Assembly (NCBI GenBank): GCA_964402115.1 | Contig: CAYOBW010000002.1 | Span: forward strand, 1-64,000 | Origin: CAYOBW01 sp964402115 | Lineage (GTDB): Bacteria > Verrucomicrobiota > Kiritimatiellia > UBA8416 > CAYOBW01 | Reading direction: 5' to 3' | Length of the DNA: 64,000 nucleotides | Shown here: in pieces, positions 51,193 through 59,299 of the stretch | Position numbering within the stretch: the first letter of the stretch is position 1 | How the letters are laid out: every line of letters starts with the position of its first letter | The notes under the pieces: generated by a model | What the model saw: only the letters and a program-made list of their open reading frames with translations | Databases searched by the model: none | What the model was told of the DNA's origin: nothing | Translations under genes and position numbers: made by a program

Positions 51193-53475
51193 CTACTCCA
51201 CGACAAACGTCTTGCGGAAATAGGTCGTCATCCCTTGCGGCCGATCCCACCCGCGCCACCCGTAGTAGAGCTGGCTCGCGGCCTGCATGTCCACGTATCC
51301 GTTGGGCAGGAACTCCCAGTGACTCATGCGCGGCAGCAGTCCGTCGCCGCCGTGTCGCACCGCCGGCGCCCACGCCACGCTCGTATCGCCCGCCGCCCGC
51401 GGCCACGTCGCCGGCTTGCTGCGAGCGCACTCCCACGTCGCGTCGGTGTGGAAGTCCAACTTGTGCGTGCGCACGTGAACGGAAACCCACGGGATCGGCA
51501 GCACCGGCGTGACTTCCAGCGTCACCTCGTGCGGCCCCGGCTGGATCTGCGAGGGGAAGACCGCCATCTCGATGTCGCTGTTGCCGTGTCCCAGGTAACG
51601 ACCATCCAGGTAGAGCCGGTACTGCGCGTTGATATGGGCGCCTATGAGCACGCCATCCGCGTGGCGGCCAAACCAGAGCAGCGTCTCCGCCTGCAAGGCC
51701 ACGGGCGACTTGTCCTGGCGGGCCGCCAGCGCGGCGTAGTCCGCCTCCACCGCCTCAAACCCCTCCAGCTTCTCGCGATACGCCAGGGCCCGCAGCTGCA
51801 GCAGCGGATTCAAGTGCGACTTCGGAAACCGCTCGATGTATGCCAGACACCGCTCACGAGCCTCGGCGTGGTGGTCAATCCGGTCCAGCTCGAACAGGTG
51901 CGCCATGATGGCGGGCTTCTCCATCGGGTCGGCCGGCGGCACGCGCGGCGCGCCAGGCGTGTCGAGCTGCGTGCCCGCCGCAGCCGGCGTCGTCTGGTAC
52001 CAGTAGGCGACACTGGAAAGGTAGCCCTGGGAGGCGTTGGCCTCACCGAACTCGAAGCTCATGTCGAACTGCCGCTCGAACGGCACCTTGTCCGGCACAT
52101 GGAAACGGTACTGATCGGTGCGGATGGGCGCTTTCTCGACCAAGCCCTGCAGGGGCAGGTCATAAAGTCCGGTGTAGTACCAGCCGCCGTTGAAGTAGTC
52201 CTCCAACCCCGTCCCACGCCAGGCCGGCTCCTCCTCCCCATCCACGCGAATCGTCTCGTCCCCCTCCAGAATCTTCCACTCCTGGTCGAGGCTGACCGCC
52301 GTGAGGAAGCACCCGACGAAGTGCCCTGCCCCGTTCGCGCGCAGGACCGTGTGGGGCGCCTTCGGCGAGAGAGACTGATTCCAGGTCGCATGCAGGTAAC
52401 GGAGGGAACGGCCGGCTGGCCACGAATCCATGCGGACCGCCGTGGTCACGTTCACCGGCGTCCGTCCGTCGTTGCGCAACTCAGCCTTCACGGAACGGGC
52501 GAAGGGCATGGGCAGGCGGCAGATGTAGGTGTCGTTCACGCGCCCCAGCGGCAACGCTCCGAAAGCGCGGTAGTGGTAAGCGTTCCCAAAGAAATCGCCC
52601 AGGGGCACGTTGATGCTCGGCGCCGGAGCCCCGTCCCACGTCACCCGCAAGGTCAGCTCGCGCAGCAGCCGCTCGCGCGCGAGGATGGAGACCTCCGGCG
52701 CGCAACTCAGCTTGACGGTGAACGCAACCACTTGCGCCGGCCCGGACTGCTCGAGCCAGGTATGGCGGGTGCCGGGAGCCAGCGGGAAGGTTTGTGGTGA
52801 GGCGCAAGCCGCCGACGCCGCAGCCAGCGCTTCGTCCTTGTGCCGCCAGGCCTCGTTGACGGCAACCAGATGTGCCTGCTGCTCCGGTGCCAGGGTGGCC
52901 GGAAAACTCGTCACGGGCGTGCCGCGGGGATAGACCTCGTGCACCACCTGGTAGTACTGCCGCGCATTCGGGTCCCAGCCGTCGGGTTCGATCGCGATGC
53001 GCAGCGACCGGGCGAACGGCAGGGGCAGGTAGCTGTAGTAGCCGCTGCTCACGAGGTTGCAGAGCGGAGGCAGGCAGGGCGAACGACCGCCAAAGATCTC
53101 ATCCGTCGTGCCCGAGAGCCGGGCCGTAGCCTCGCCATCGAAGAAGAAATGCCACCGCCGGGCGCGGATGCTGGTCATCCAGAGCCGCCGCACACATCCG
53201 GGCCCTTGCAGATCGACGACAGCCACCAGGCCGCCAGGCGGCGGTTGCGTCCACCGTGCCCAATCGGAATTGCCCCCCGTACGGTCGTAGGAGGATGCCA
53301 TGACCATGCGACCGTGGGGCCCCTGCACCATGGCCGTCACGTTGGTCAAATCGGCGAGGGTCGTGTCGAAATCCACCGCCGGTCCGGAACCGGACGGCGG
53401 ACGACAACCCGCCAACCCCAGAAGTGCCAGCGCGGCACCCCACACCAAGTGACGCCTTGCCTGGTTGCCATGCAT
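51193..53475 (-). CDS. DUF2961/GH172-type lipoprotein with extra C-terminal domains
   Basis: A 760-residue lipoprotein (lipobox GLAGC, Cys24). The first half is the DUF2961 double jelly roll: LVAVVDLQGPGCVRRLWMTS, SIRARRWHFFFDGE, INVPLGDFFGNAYHY, GDETIRVDGEE and GLEDYFNGGWYY. This family includes GH172 enzymes that act on fructans or arabinofuranosides, with acidic catalytic residues in the ED motif. After about 540 there is a helical stretch of about 70 residues (DRIDHHAEARERCLAYIERF), and then a galactose-binding-like domain (about 620-760) ending TTYFRKTFVVE. The substrate is not known. The ATG at 53475 gives the signal peptide. It is convergent with the methyltransferase. Confidence 0.85.
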   Translation of the reverse strand: MHGNQARRHLVWGAALALLGLAGCRPPSGSGPAVDFDTTLADLTNVTAMVQGPHGRMVMASSYDRTGGNSDWARWTQPPPGGLVAVVDLQGPGCVRRLWMTSIRARRWHFFFDGEATARLSGTTDEIFGGRSPCLPPLCNLVSSGYYSYLPLPFARSLRIAIEPDGWDPNARQYYQVVHEVYPRGTPVTSFPATLAPEQQAHLVAVNEAWRHKDEALAAASAACASPQTFPLAPGTRHTWLEQSGPAQVVAFTVKLSCAPEVSILARERLLRELTLRVTWDGAPAPSINVPLGDFFGNAYHYRAFGALPLGRVNDTYICRLPMPFARSVKAELRNDGRTPVNVTTAVRMDSWPAGRSLRYLHATWNQSLSPKAPHTVLRANGAGHFVGCFLTAVSLDQEWKILEGDETIRVDGEEEPAWRGTGLEDYFNGGWYYTGLYDLPLQGLVEKAPIRTDQYRFHVPDKVPFERQFDMSFEFGEANASQGYLSSVAYWYQTTPAAAGTQLDTPGAPRVPPADPMEKPAIMAHLFELDRIDHHAEARERCLAYIERFPKSHLNPLLQLRALAYREKLEGFEAVEADYAALAARQDKSPVALQAETLLWFGRHADGVLIGAHINAQYRLYLDGRYLGHGNSDIEMAVFPSQIQPGPHEVTLEVTPVLPIPWVSVHVRTHKLDFHTDATWECARSKPATWPRAAGDTSVAWAPAVRHGGDGLLPRMSHWEFLPNGYVDMQAASQLYYGWRGWDRPQGMTTYFRKTFVVE

Positions 53476-53509
53476 GCTATGTCCCTCTCTTGCCTCTTCC
53501 CTTGAATAC

Positions 53510-53597
53510 CCCGGCCACGGAGGCCCGCAGCCCTCCACGGCACGCCTGCCGCCACGCGGCTCTCATGCCACCTGGAGGGGCGACGGCCTCGGCACCC
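53510..53597. repeat. dispersed intergenic repeat, copy A
   Basis: This stretch in the 152-base gap between the DUF2961 and 2-epimerase genes is about 80% identical by eye to 57679-57764. The best conserved core is CGGCTCTCATGCC followed by TGGAGGGGCGACGGCCTCGG. It codes for nothing evident and is probably a family of short repeats in this genome. Confidence 0.75.
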
Positions 53598-53627
53598 CGT
53601 GGCATCCCTGCCACTCATGCCCCGGCC

Positions 53628-54713
53628 TCACCCCGCGGATTCACGCTTGAGTATGTCGGCGATGCGTCCGGCCGCGTCGCCGGCGCCGTAGAAGGCGGGG
53701 CGGTGCGCCCCCGCGGGGGGACCCGCCGCGAGCAGGGCCTGAGCCACGCTGCCGGCTTCGGCCGGCGCCAAACGATTCCAGCCCGCCGTGACCGTCTCCA
53801 CCCACTCCGTCGTGTCGCGCACCGTGACGCACGGCACACCATGGAAAAAAGCCTCTTTCTGCACGCCGCCGCTGTCTGTCAGAATCACCCGCGCCGCGGC
53901 TTCGAGCCGCACCATGTCCAGGTAGCCCACGGGCTCGCACAAGCGCAGGCGCGGCTCTGCCTCCAGCCGTGCCAGCCAGCCACCCCGCTCCAAGCACTTC
54001 CGCACCCGTGGATGGGCCGGAAAAACCACCGGTAGCCCGCAACCCAGCAACCCGTTCACGATCCCCGCCAACCGGTCGGGCGCGTCGGTGTTGAAGTCGC
54101 GGTGAATCGTGGCCAGCACGAAGGCGCCGGGCGTCACGCGCAACCGTTCGAGCACGGTGCTGACCGCCGCCGCGCGCGCCCCGAACCGGAGAACGGCGTC
54201 GTACATGACATCGCCCACCAGCACCACCCCCGCCGTGATGCCCTCGCGCGACAGGTTGTCGACCGCCGTCGCCGTCGGGCAGAAGAGCCAGCGCGAGAGG
54301 TGATCCGCCACGACCCGGTTGACCTCCTCCGGCATGCGCCGATCGAAGCTCCGCAAACCCGCCTCCACGTGCGCCACGGGCAGCCGCAGCTTCGCCGCCG
54401 CCAGCGCACCGGACAGCGTGGCATTCGTGTCCCCGTAGACCAGCACCGCGTCCGGACGCTCGGACAGGCAGAGCCGCTCCAGCCCGGTCAACGCACCCGC
54501 CGTCTGCGCGGCATGACTGCCCGACCCCACCCCCAGGTTGTGGGCCGGCGCGGGGATGCCCAATTCCGCGAAGAAGACCTCGGACATGCCGGCGTCATAG
54601 TGCTGTCCGGTATGCACCATGACCTCCTCCACCCCAGCCTCCCGCAGCGCCTGCGTCACCACAGCCGCCTTCACGAACTGCGGGCGGGCGCCCACCACAG
54701 ACAGCACCTTCAT
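53628..54713 (-). CDS. wecB: UDP-N-acetylglucosamine 2-epimerase (non-hydrolysing)
   Basis: A 361-residue cytosolic enzyme converting UDP-GlcNAc to UDP-ManNAc for surface glycans. GT-B fold: start VLSVVGARPQFVKAA, VHTGQHYDAGMSEVFF, VLVYGDTNATLSGALAA, VAHVEAGLRSFDRRMPEEVN, DHLSRWLF, then LTDSGGVQKEAFFHGVPCV and LRDTTEW-like VTVRDTTEWVET. All are WecB hallmarks. The start overlaps the stop of the upstream membrane protein gene (ATGA), so the two are coupled. Confidence 0.95.
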   Translation of the reverse strand: MKVLSVVGARPQFVKAAVVTQALREAGVEEVMVHTGQHYDAGMSEVFFAELGIPAPAHNLGVGSGSHAAQTAGALTGLERLCLSERPDAVLVYGDTNATLSGALAAAKLRLPVAHVEAGLRSFDRRMPEEVNRVVADHLSRWLFCPTATAVDNLSREGITAGVVLVGDVMYDAVLRFGARAAAVSTVLERLRVTPGAFVLATIHRDFNTDAPDRLAGIVNGLLGCGLPVVFPAHPRVRKCLERGGWLARLEAEPRLRLCEPVGYLDMVRLEAAARVILTDSGGVQKEAFFHGVPCVTVRDTTEWVETVTAGWNRLAPAEAGSVAQALLAAGPPAGAHRPAFYGAGDAAGRIADILKRESAG

Positions 54714-57337
54714 GCCGCGGCCCCCTCCCCGGTCGCGGATGCGACCGGCCGCCGCCGCCAGGCGGCCGCCGCGCGCAGCGCCGTCCAGGCCAGCAGCAAA
54801 CCGCAGGCGCTCAGGCTCAGTCCAAAGGCACGCCGGTACGGGTGGTAGTCGAAATCCACCGTGTGCGAACCGGCCGGCACCCGCACGGCCCGCATGATGC
54901 CGTTGGCGCGGAGCAGCTCCGCCGGCTGCCCATCCACGCCGGCCTTCCAGTTCGCGTCGTACTTGTCGTTCAGCAGCAGGACGCCCGCTTCGGGCGCGTT
55001 CACGCGCACCGTGACGTGCTGCCGCCCGTAGCGCACGATCTCCGCGGGCACGCAGCCGCTGCCCGACTCCCGCGCGCCCGCGCCCTCGGGCAGCAGCACG
55101 GAACGGGCCGGGTTCCAGTCCGGCGCGGCCAGCCGTTTGAGCAGTTCCGCGGCCGGATGGCTCTCCCACGCCGTGTAGAACGCCGCCCGCGGCAGCGCCC
55201 CCTCGAAGCGCACCAGCACGTTGGCGTGCTGCCCGGGCAGCGCCTCGGCCACCATGCCGCTGGCCACGTTGAACAGCAGCACCTGCCGCATGCCCGGCAC
55301 CTTCTCGAGGTTGGGCCACTGCGCCGCCGGCAGCGCGATGTACCGGGTGTTGGTCAGCTCCCACAGCCGCAGGATGCTCTGCTGCACGGCGCCGAAGAAC
55401 GCCAGGTAATCCTCGGACAGCTGCGTTTCGGCCGACGGCTCGAGTGTTTCGATGTTATGGTGATAGAGGTTATTCCAGACCGGATCGAGCTTGGCGCGCG
55501 AGGTGACGTGCCAGGAGAGCCGCCCCTTGAGCGGGTCGCTCTTGATCCGCGCCGCGACGGGGTTGGCGGCGTAGTACGGCGCAACGTCGCGCACGTGTAC
55601 GTAGGGCTTGGCCACCAGGCCCACATCCACGGCCACCGCGGCCAGCACCACCCAGGCCGCCTTGACCACGAACGACGGCGCGAGCGTGCGCCGGGCTGCC
55701 AGTCCGAACAGCGCGGCGGCAACGCCAAAGAGCAGCGCCCCGTGCAGCAGCGCGCCGGTGAGCCGGCCCAGCATCTGCCCGCAGTCGGGATTGAGACCCA
55801 GCCCGTAGTTGTAGCGCGCCAGCTCCTGCCAGTAGCGGAAGAGGCTGTCCTTGGAGAGCCCCGCGCCGGCAGCCCCGACCACCAGCAGCGCCGCGCACAC
55901 ACCGAGCCCGATGGCGAACCCGCGCGCGTGCGGCAGGGCGCCGCACGCCGGCGCAGCAGCTTCGCCGCGGCCGCCCTTGCGCGCCGCCGCCCCGCTGCCG
56001 GCCGACGCGGCGGCCGGCAGCAGTCCCGCCAGGAAGTTCTCCAGGCCGAACGCAAACAGCCAGGCCACGGCGACCTCGACCAGGTGCAGGAACTTAATCG
56101 GCGCGCGGATGTTCCCAGCCATCGGCAGCATGTAGAACAGCTTGTACACGGGCGTGTAGCGGCCAAGCGCGAGCACCAGCGCCACCAGCGCCGCCACGAG
56201 CCAGAAACGCACTTCGCTCCGGCGGCCGGCGGACTCCCAGGCCGGCGCCGCGGACCCCTGCCCCGCCCTGCGCCGGAACGCCGCCGCCACGGCCCAGGCG
56301 GCAAACGCCAGCTGCAGCACACCCAGGTAAACGGTGTGCTGACGCAGGTTCAGCAGCCCCTGGTGGTGCTGCTCCCACCCCTTCGTGCGGCCGACACGGC
56401 CCCAGTACGGACCGCTCGGCTCCTGCGTCTCGAAGCCGTAGACGGCGGGCGCCACGAACTCGAGGACCTCTTCGGGCGGCATGCTCCAGTTCGTGGCGAA
56501 CTCGAACTTCTGTTCCGGCGACTGCTGGGTCAGCTCCTGCCGCTGCGGCAGGCGGGAGCCGAAGGCCCAGCCAAACTGCGCCACCGCCACACCGCCGAAT
56601 ACCACGCCCGCGAGCAGCACACCGCCGACCAACTGGAGCGCCCAGGCCCCCCGCCGCTCGGCGGGCCAGGTCACGACCAGCTTGAACACCCCGTAAGCCA
56701 CCGCCAGCAACCCGTAGAGCAACATGACGTCGGGTTGCCCGGCTAGCCCGAACCCGGCGCAGAGCCCGGCCAGGGCGAAATGGTACAGCGAGCGGCGTTC
56801 GATGGCGCGATCCAGGCAGCCGAACATAAAGACCGCGTAAGGCGTCATGTCGAACATGCCCTTGTGCCCGGCGGAGATGAGCGTGAAGAGATAGCCCGAG
56901 AAGGCCAGGGCGAGGGACGGAATCCAGACGGTCAGCCCACGCAGCCCGCGCCCGGCGAGGAAGTAGGCCCCGGCGAGGAAGAGCAGCAGCGTGTCCAGCA
57001 TGTAGACGGCGATATGGTAGGCCAGCGGCGGGAGCAGCATCTCGAGCACCCGGCTTGGATGGAACGGCCGGCCCCCCTGCCCGATCCCCAGCACGTCCTC
57101 GGTCCACATACCGGTGAAAAGCTCGGACACTCGCTGATGATGGTCTACGGCGTAGATCGGCGCGCCATCCGGCGAGAAATGCGAGTAGCCCGAGAAGACC
57201 GGCTCCCAGAACACGACCAATGCCACCAGCGCGAAGGCCGCCGGTCCCACCCATTTCGGCCAAACGGCCGCGCGAGCGTCTTGCTTCATAGTGACAAGAC
57301 GGTAGCCGGGATGGGAGGCAGCGTCAAGTCGCGCCAT
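54710..57337 (-). CDS. YfhO-like large polytopic membrane protein
   Basis: An 875-residue protein with about a dozen membrane segments. The first periplasmic loop (FSGYSHFSPDGAPIYAVDHH), the motif LAFSGYLFTLISAGHKGM and the C-terminal soluble beta domain (about 745-830; GVLLLNDKYDANWKAGVDGQ, VRVPAGSHTVDFDYHP) match the YfhO/DUF-type family, thought to be GT-C-like glycosyltransferases acting on lipid-linked sugars. ATG at 57337 has AAGGAG just upstream; the later ATG at 57289 is an alternative lacking one. Coupled to wecB, so it probably helps build a ManNAc-containing surface polymer. The exact reaction is not established. Confidence 0.75.
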   Translation of the reverse strand: MARLDAASHPGYRLVTMKQDARAAVWPKWVGPAAFALVALVVFWEPVFSGYSHFSPDGAPIYAVDHHQRVSELFTGMWTEDVLGIGQGGRPFHPSRVLEMLLPPLAYHIAVYMLDTLLLFLAGAYFLAGRGLRGLTVWIPSLALAFSGYLFTLISAGHKGMFDMTPYAVFMFGCLDRAIERRSLYHFALAGLCAGFGLAGQPDVMLLYGLLAVAYGVFKLVVTWPAERRGAWALQLVGGVLLAGVVFGGVAVAQFGWAFGSRLPQRQELTQQSPEQKFEFATNWSMPPEEVLEFVAPAVYGFETQEPSGPYWGRVGRTKGWEQHHQGLLNLRQHTVYLGVLQLAFAAWAVAAAFRRRAGQGSAAPAWESAGRRSEVRFWLVAALVALVLALGRYTPVYKLFYMLPMAGNIRAPIKFLHLVEVAVAWLFAFGLENFLAGLLPAAASAGSGAAARKGGRGEAAAPACGALPHARGFAIGLGVCAALLVVGAAGAGLSKDSLFRYWQELARYNYGLGLNPDCGQMLGRLTGALLHGALLFGVAAALFGLAARRTLAPSFVVKAAWVVLAAVAVDVGLVAKPYVHVRDVAPYYAANPVAARIKSDPLKGRLSWHVTSRAKLDPVWNNLYHHNIETLEPSAETQLSEDYLAFFGAVQQSILRLWELTNTRYIALPAAQWPNLEKVPGMRQVLLFNVASGMVAEALPGQHANVLVRFEGALPRAAFYTAWESHPAAELLKRLAAPDWNPARSVLLPEGAGARESGSGCVPAEIVRYGRQHVTVRVNAPEAGVLLLNDKYDANWKAGVDGQPAELLRANGIMRAVRVPAGSHTVDFDYHPYRRAFGLSLSACGLLLAWTALRAAAAWRRRPVASATGEGAAA

Positions 57338-57552
57338 GGGCTCCTTGATCCGCGCGGAAGCGTCGCTGCAAACAGGCGGCTCGACGGAGTCTCGCCCTCC
57401 CGGGGACCGCAGATTGACGAATACTGAACCGCAGAATGTCGAAGTCAATCAGGTTCATGAACAACTTGCTCTTTATAGCAGTTCTGAACCTATAAGGCGC
57501 CAATGGGGGAGAGCGACGCTCTGCGGAGCCGTGCCGGTTGGGTATGTGGAGA

Positions 57553-57850
57553 GCATCGTCGTCCTCGTCCTCGTCCACGTCCTCGAAGAGGATGCCGGGG
57601 GGAATCGAGGACGAGAACGAGTGTGGATGCGCAGGGTCGGGCGGCCCTTGGGACGCACGATCCCGCGCCCCCCTGCCTCCCGGCCGCGGAGCCCGCGGCC
57701 CTCCAGGCATGCCTGACGCAAGGCGGCTCTCATGCCTCTGGAGGGGCGACGGCCTCGGCGCCCGGCGGTTTGCAGCGATGGTCGAATTCCAGAGGGCGGG
57801 TTTCGAGGACGAGGACCGTTCGCTGCGCTCACTGAGGACGAGGACGATGC
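57553..57850. mobile_element. MITE-like element bounded by GAGGACG inverted repeats
   Basis: The left end (57553-57573) reads GCATCGTCGTCCTCGTCCTC; the right end (57834-57850) is its inverse, GAGGACGAGGACGATGC, short of one GTC triplet. Further GAGGACGAG copies lie just inside (57606-57617, 57814-57826). The 298-base unit has no coding capacity and contains dispersed repeat copy B. A non-autonomous element is possible; target-site duplications could not be fixed. Confidence 0.4.
57679..57764. repeat. dispersed intergenic repeat, copy B
   Basis: Second copy of the repeat at 53510-53597, same orientation, sharing CGGCTCTCATGCC and TGGAGGGGCGACGGCCTCGG. It lies in a stretch of 1.3 kb (57338-58647) that has no intact gene. 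Shortly after (57886-57915) are three tandem 10-mers, TGGCACACAA and variants. Confidence 0.75.
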
Positions 57851-58116
57851 GGCGCGGGATCGCGAGGCGTGTGGCGTTCCGGTGTTGGCACACAATGGCA
57901 CACGATGGCACACGGCCGCAGGGAAACAAATCATTCTGAGTTGCTGTAACCATTTCTTCCATAATCGCTTGCGTCGCCTCCTGACGAAATTCCGTGCCGA
58001 CCGTGTGCCATTGCAGATCCTACCTGGCTGATTGACTCCAGTGGGAACCATCGGTTGCTGGGTGCTGGAACGGACTGGCGGAACTTTCACTCACCACGGA
58101 AGCACGGAGAGGAGGG

Positions 58117-58196
58117 TGCGTGAATGCGGCTCCGCTTGCAGCCTGCGTGCATGCTGCGATAGACACGACACACGCAAGCGAAGACGCATTCACGCA
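58117..58196. repeat. inverted repeat, 23-base arms
   Basis: Arms 58117-58139 and 58174-58196 match in inverse order at 21 of 23 positions, with a 34-base loop. The left arm begins TGCGTGAATGCG. Just before it, CACCACGGAAGCACGGAG (58092-58109) resembles, inverted, CTCCGTGTTTCCGTGCCCCG (58455-58474), so the whole 58.09-58.48 kb block is symmetric. Confidence 0.65.
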
Positions 58197-58225
58197 GCAG
58201 CGATGGGGAGGAGAAGAGGAGGCGC

Positions 58226-58384
58226 ATGGAATTGACCGGGTGCCGAGTCGGCCTGCTGATCAACTTCAATGTCCCCGTCCTCAAGTATGGCATCAAACGC
58301 ATGGTCCTGAGAGAACAACAACCTCTTCCTCTCCGCGCAAGCCGTTCGCGCAAAGCCGAAACTGGCGACTTGCGCCTGCGATAG
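58226..58384 (+). pseudogene. C-terminal remnant of a GxxExxY-family gene
   Basis: From the ATG at 58226 the frame reads MELTGCRVGLLINFNVPVLK, then YGIKRMVL, the highly characteristic C-terminus of GxxExxY proteins, and runs on to a stop at 58384 through unrelated sequence. The N-terminal about 90 residues with the Gly-x-x-Glu-x-x-Tyr motif are missing upstream. The flanking CACGGAAGCACGGAG-type sequence is commonly found around this family. A decayed gene is the best reading. Confidence 0.7.
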
Positions 58385-58431
58385 AGCCAAGTTTGGACTA
58401 GGAGCGTCACCAGTCTCGGCTTTGCGCGAAC
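58344..58431. repeat. inverted repeat, 26-base arms
   Basis: Arms 58344-58369 (GTTCGCGCAAAGCCGAAACT at the start) and 58406-58431 match inversely at 24 of 26 positions with a 36-base loop. The left arm overlaps the end of the GxxExxY remnant frame, which suggests insertion or a hairpin transcript. Confidence 0.7.
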
Positions 58432-58647
58432 CTCCTGGCACCGTTTCGCTACTCCGTGTTTCCGTGCCCCGTGGTGCGTCCTCGGCAGACCACACGCTGG
58501 CGCTGCGCTTGAGTCGATCAGCCAGACAGCTTCCAGATTCAGCAATACCTGTTGATTTTGTTGCGTTGGGTAGAGGGACGTATGTATCGGATCACAGGCC
58601 GACCACCGGTCGTGGAGGCTACGAAGCGAAACACAGGAGAGAACACC

Positions 58648-59115
58648 ATGAGCGAGATCACGGCAGACGAAACCACCGAACCGAAGATGGTGCTGACCAC
58701 GCGACACCAGAAGCTGGCGGGAGCACTTGTGGTCGATCCCGACATTCAAGCGGCGTGCAAGACCGCCGGCGTGGGACGCTCGACGGCCCATCGATGGCTG
58801 AGACATCCCGCGTTTCGCGACGAGCTCGCGCGCCAGCGTGACGCCGCTCTTTCACATGCCTTTGACTCAGTCAAGACGCACGCCTGTCGGGCGATGACGG
58901 AGCTGGCGCGGCTGTTGGACTCGAAAGACGATCGCCTGCGCCGGTTGGTCTGCAATGACATTCTCGGCCACGCGCTGAGGGTTCGGGAACTGGAGGACAT
59001 CGAGCGCCGCCTCGTCACACTGGAAAGGGCGCTCAAAGACAAGGAAAGGGGAAGAGACCATGAAGACACAGGGTACGCGGTTGAAGGCGCTGGAGCAGAA
59101 GGCCCCGCCGACTGA
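58648..59115 (+). CDS. small helix-turn-helix-like protein (terminase small subunit-like)
   Basis: A 155-residue protein. The region about 18-60 (TTRHQKLAGALVVDPDIQAA, then CKTAGVGRSTAHRWLRHPAF) looks like the helix-turn-helix of phage terminase small subunits and the related phBC6A51 type. A long coiled coil follows (about 60-135), rich in Arg, Leu and Glu. No capsid, terminase large subunit or integrase is near, so a free-standing DNA-binding protein is likely. AGGAGAG precedes the ATG. It overlaps the next small gene. Confidence 0.6.
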   Translation: MSEITADETTEPKMVLTTRHQKLAGALVVDPDIQAACKTAGVGRSTAHRWLRHPAFRDELARQRDAALSHAFDSVKTHACRAMTELARLLDSKDDRLRRLVCNDILGHALRVRELEDIERRLVTLERALKDKERGRDHEDTGYAVEGAGAEGPAD

Positions 59116-59275
59116 ACGGCAATTCATTGCGTGGGCACACAATCCCTGGACGCCGGCACAGATGGCGAAGGCCATGCGCGAGGAACCGGAACGCCGGATA
59201 TTCTGGCGGTCGCTGATTGAGGACGCGGGGGCCCCCGACCGGAGAACCGCAGATAACGCAGATGATCGCAGATAG
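59060..59275 (+). CDS. small hypothetical protein paired with the HTH gene
   Basis: A 71-residue protein starting inside the preceding gene in another frame, with GGGGAAGAG before its ATG. It opens MKTQGTRLKALEQKAPPTE and continues with WTPAQMAKAMREEPER. The first part may be a short coiled coil. I recognise no family. The last 15 codons enter a degenerate CGCAGATAACGCAGATGATC repeat, so the true C-terminus may have been extended by it. Confidence 0.4.
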   Translation: MKTQGTRLKALEQKAPPTERQFIAWAHNPWTPAQMAKAMREEPERRIFWRSLIEDAGAPDRRTADNADDRR

Positions 59276-59299
59276 GGTGTTCCGGAATGACATGCGGGC

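Noticed and set aside
57553..57850. Possible small acidic protein from the GAGGACGAG repeats
   Set aside because: Frames across it are short, lack ribosome binding sites and read simple repeats; the inverted ends fit an element better.
58622..59275. Active prophage
   Set aside because: Only a terminase-small-subunit-like helix-turn-helix is present; no integrase, large terminase, portal or capsid genes are nearby.
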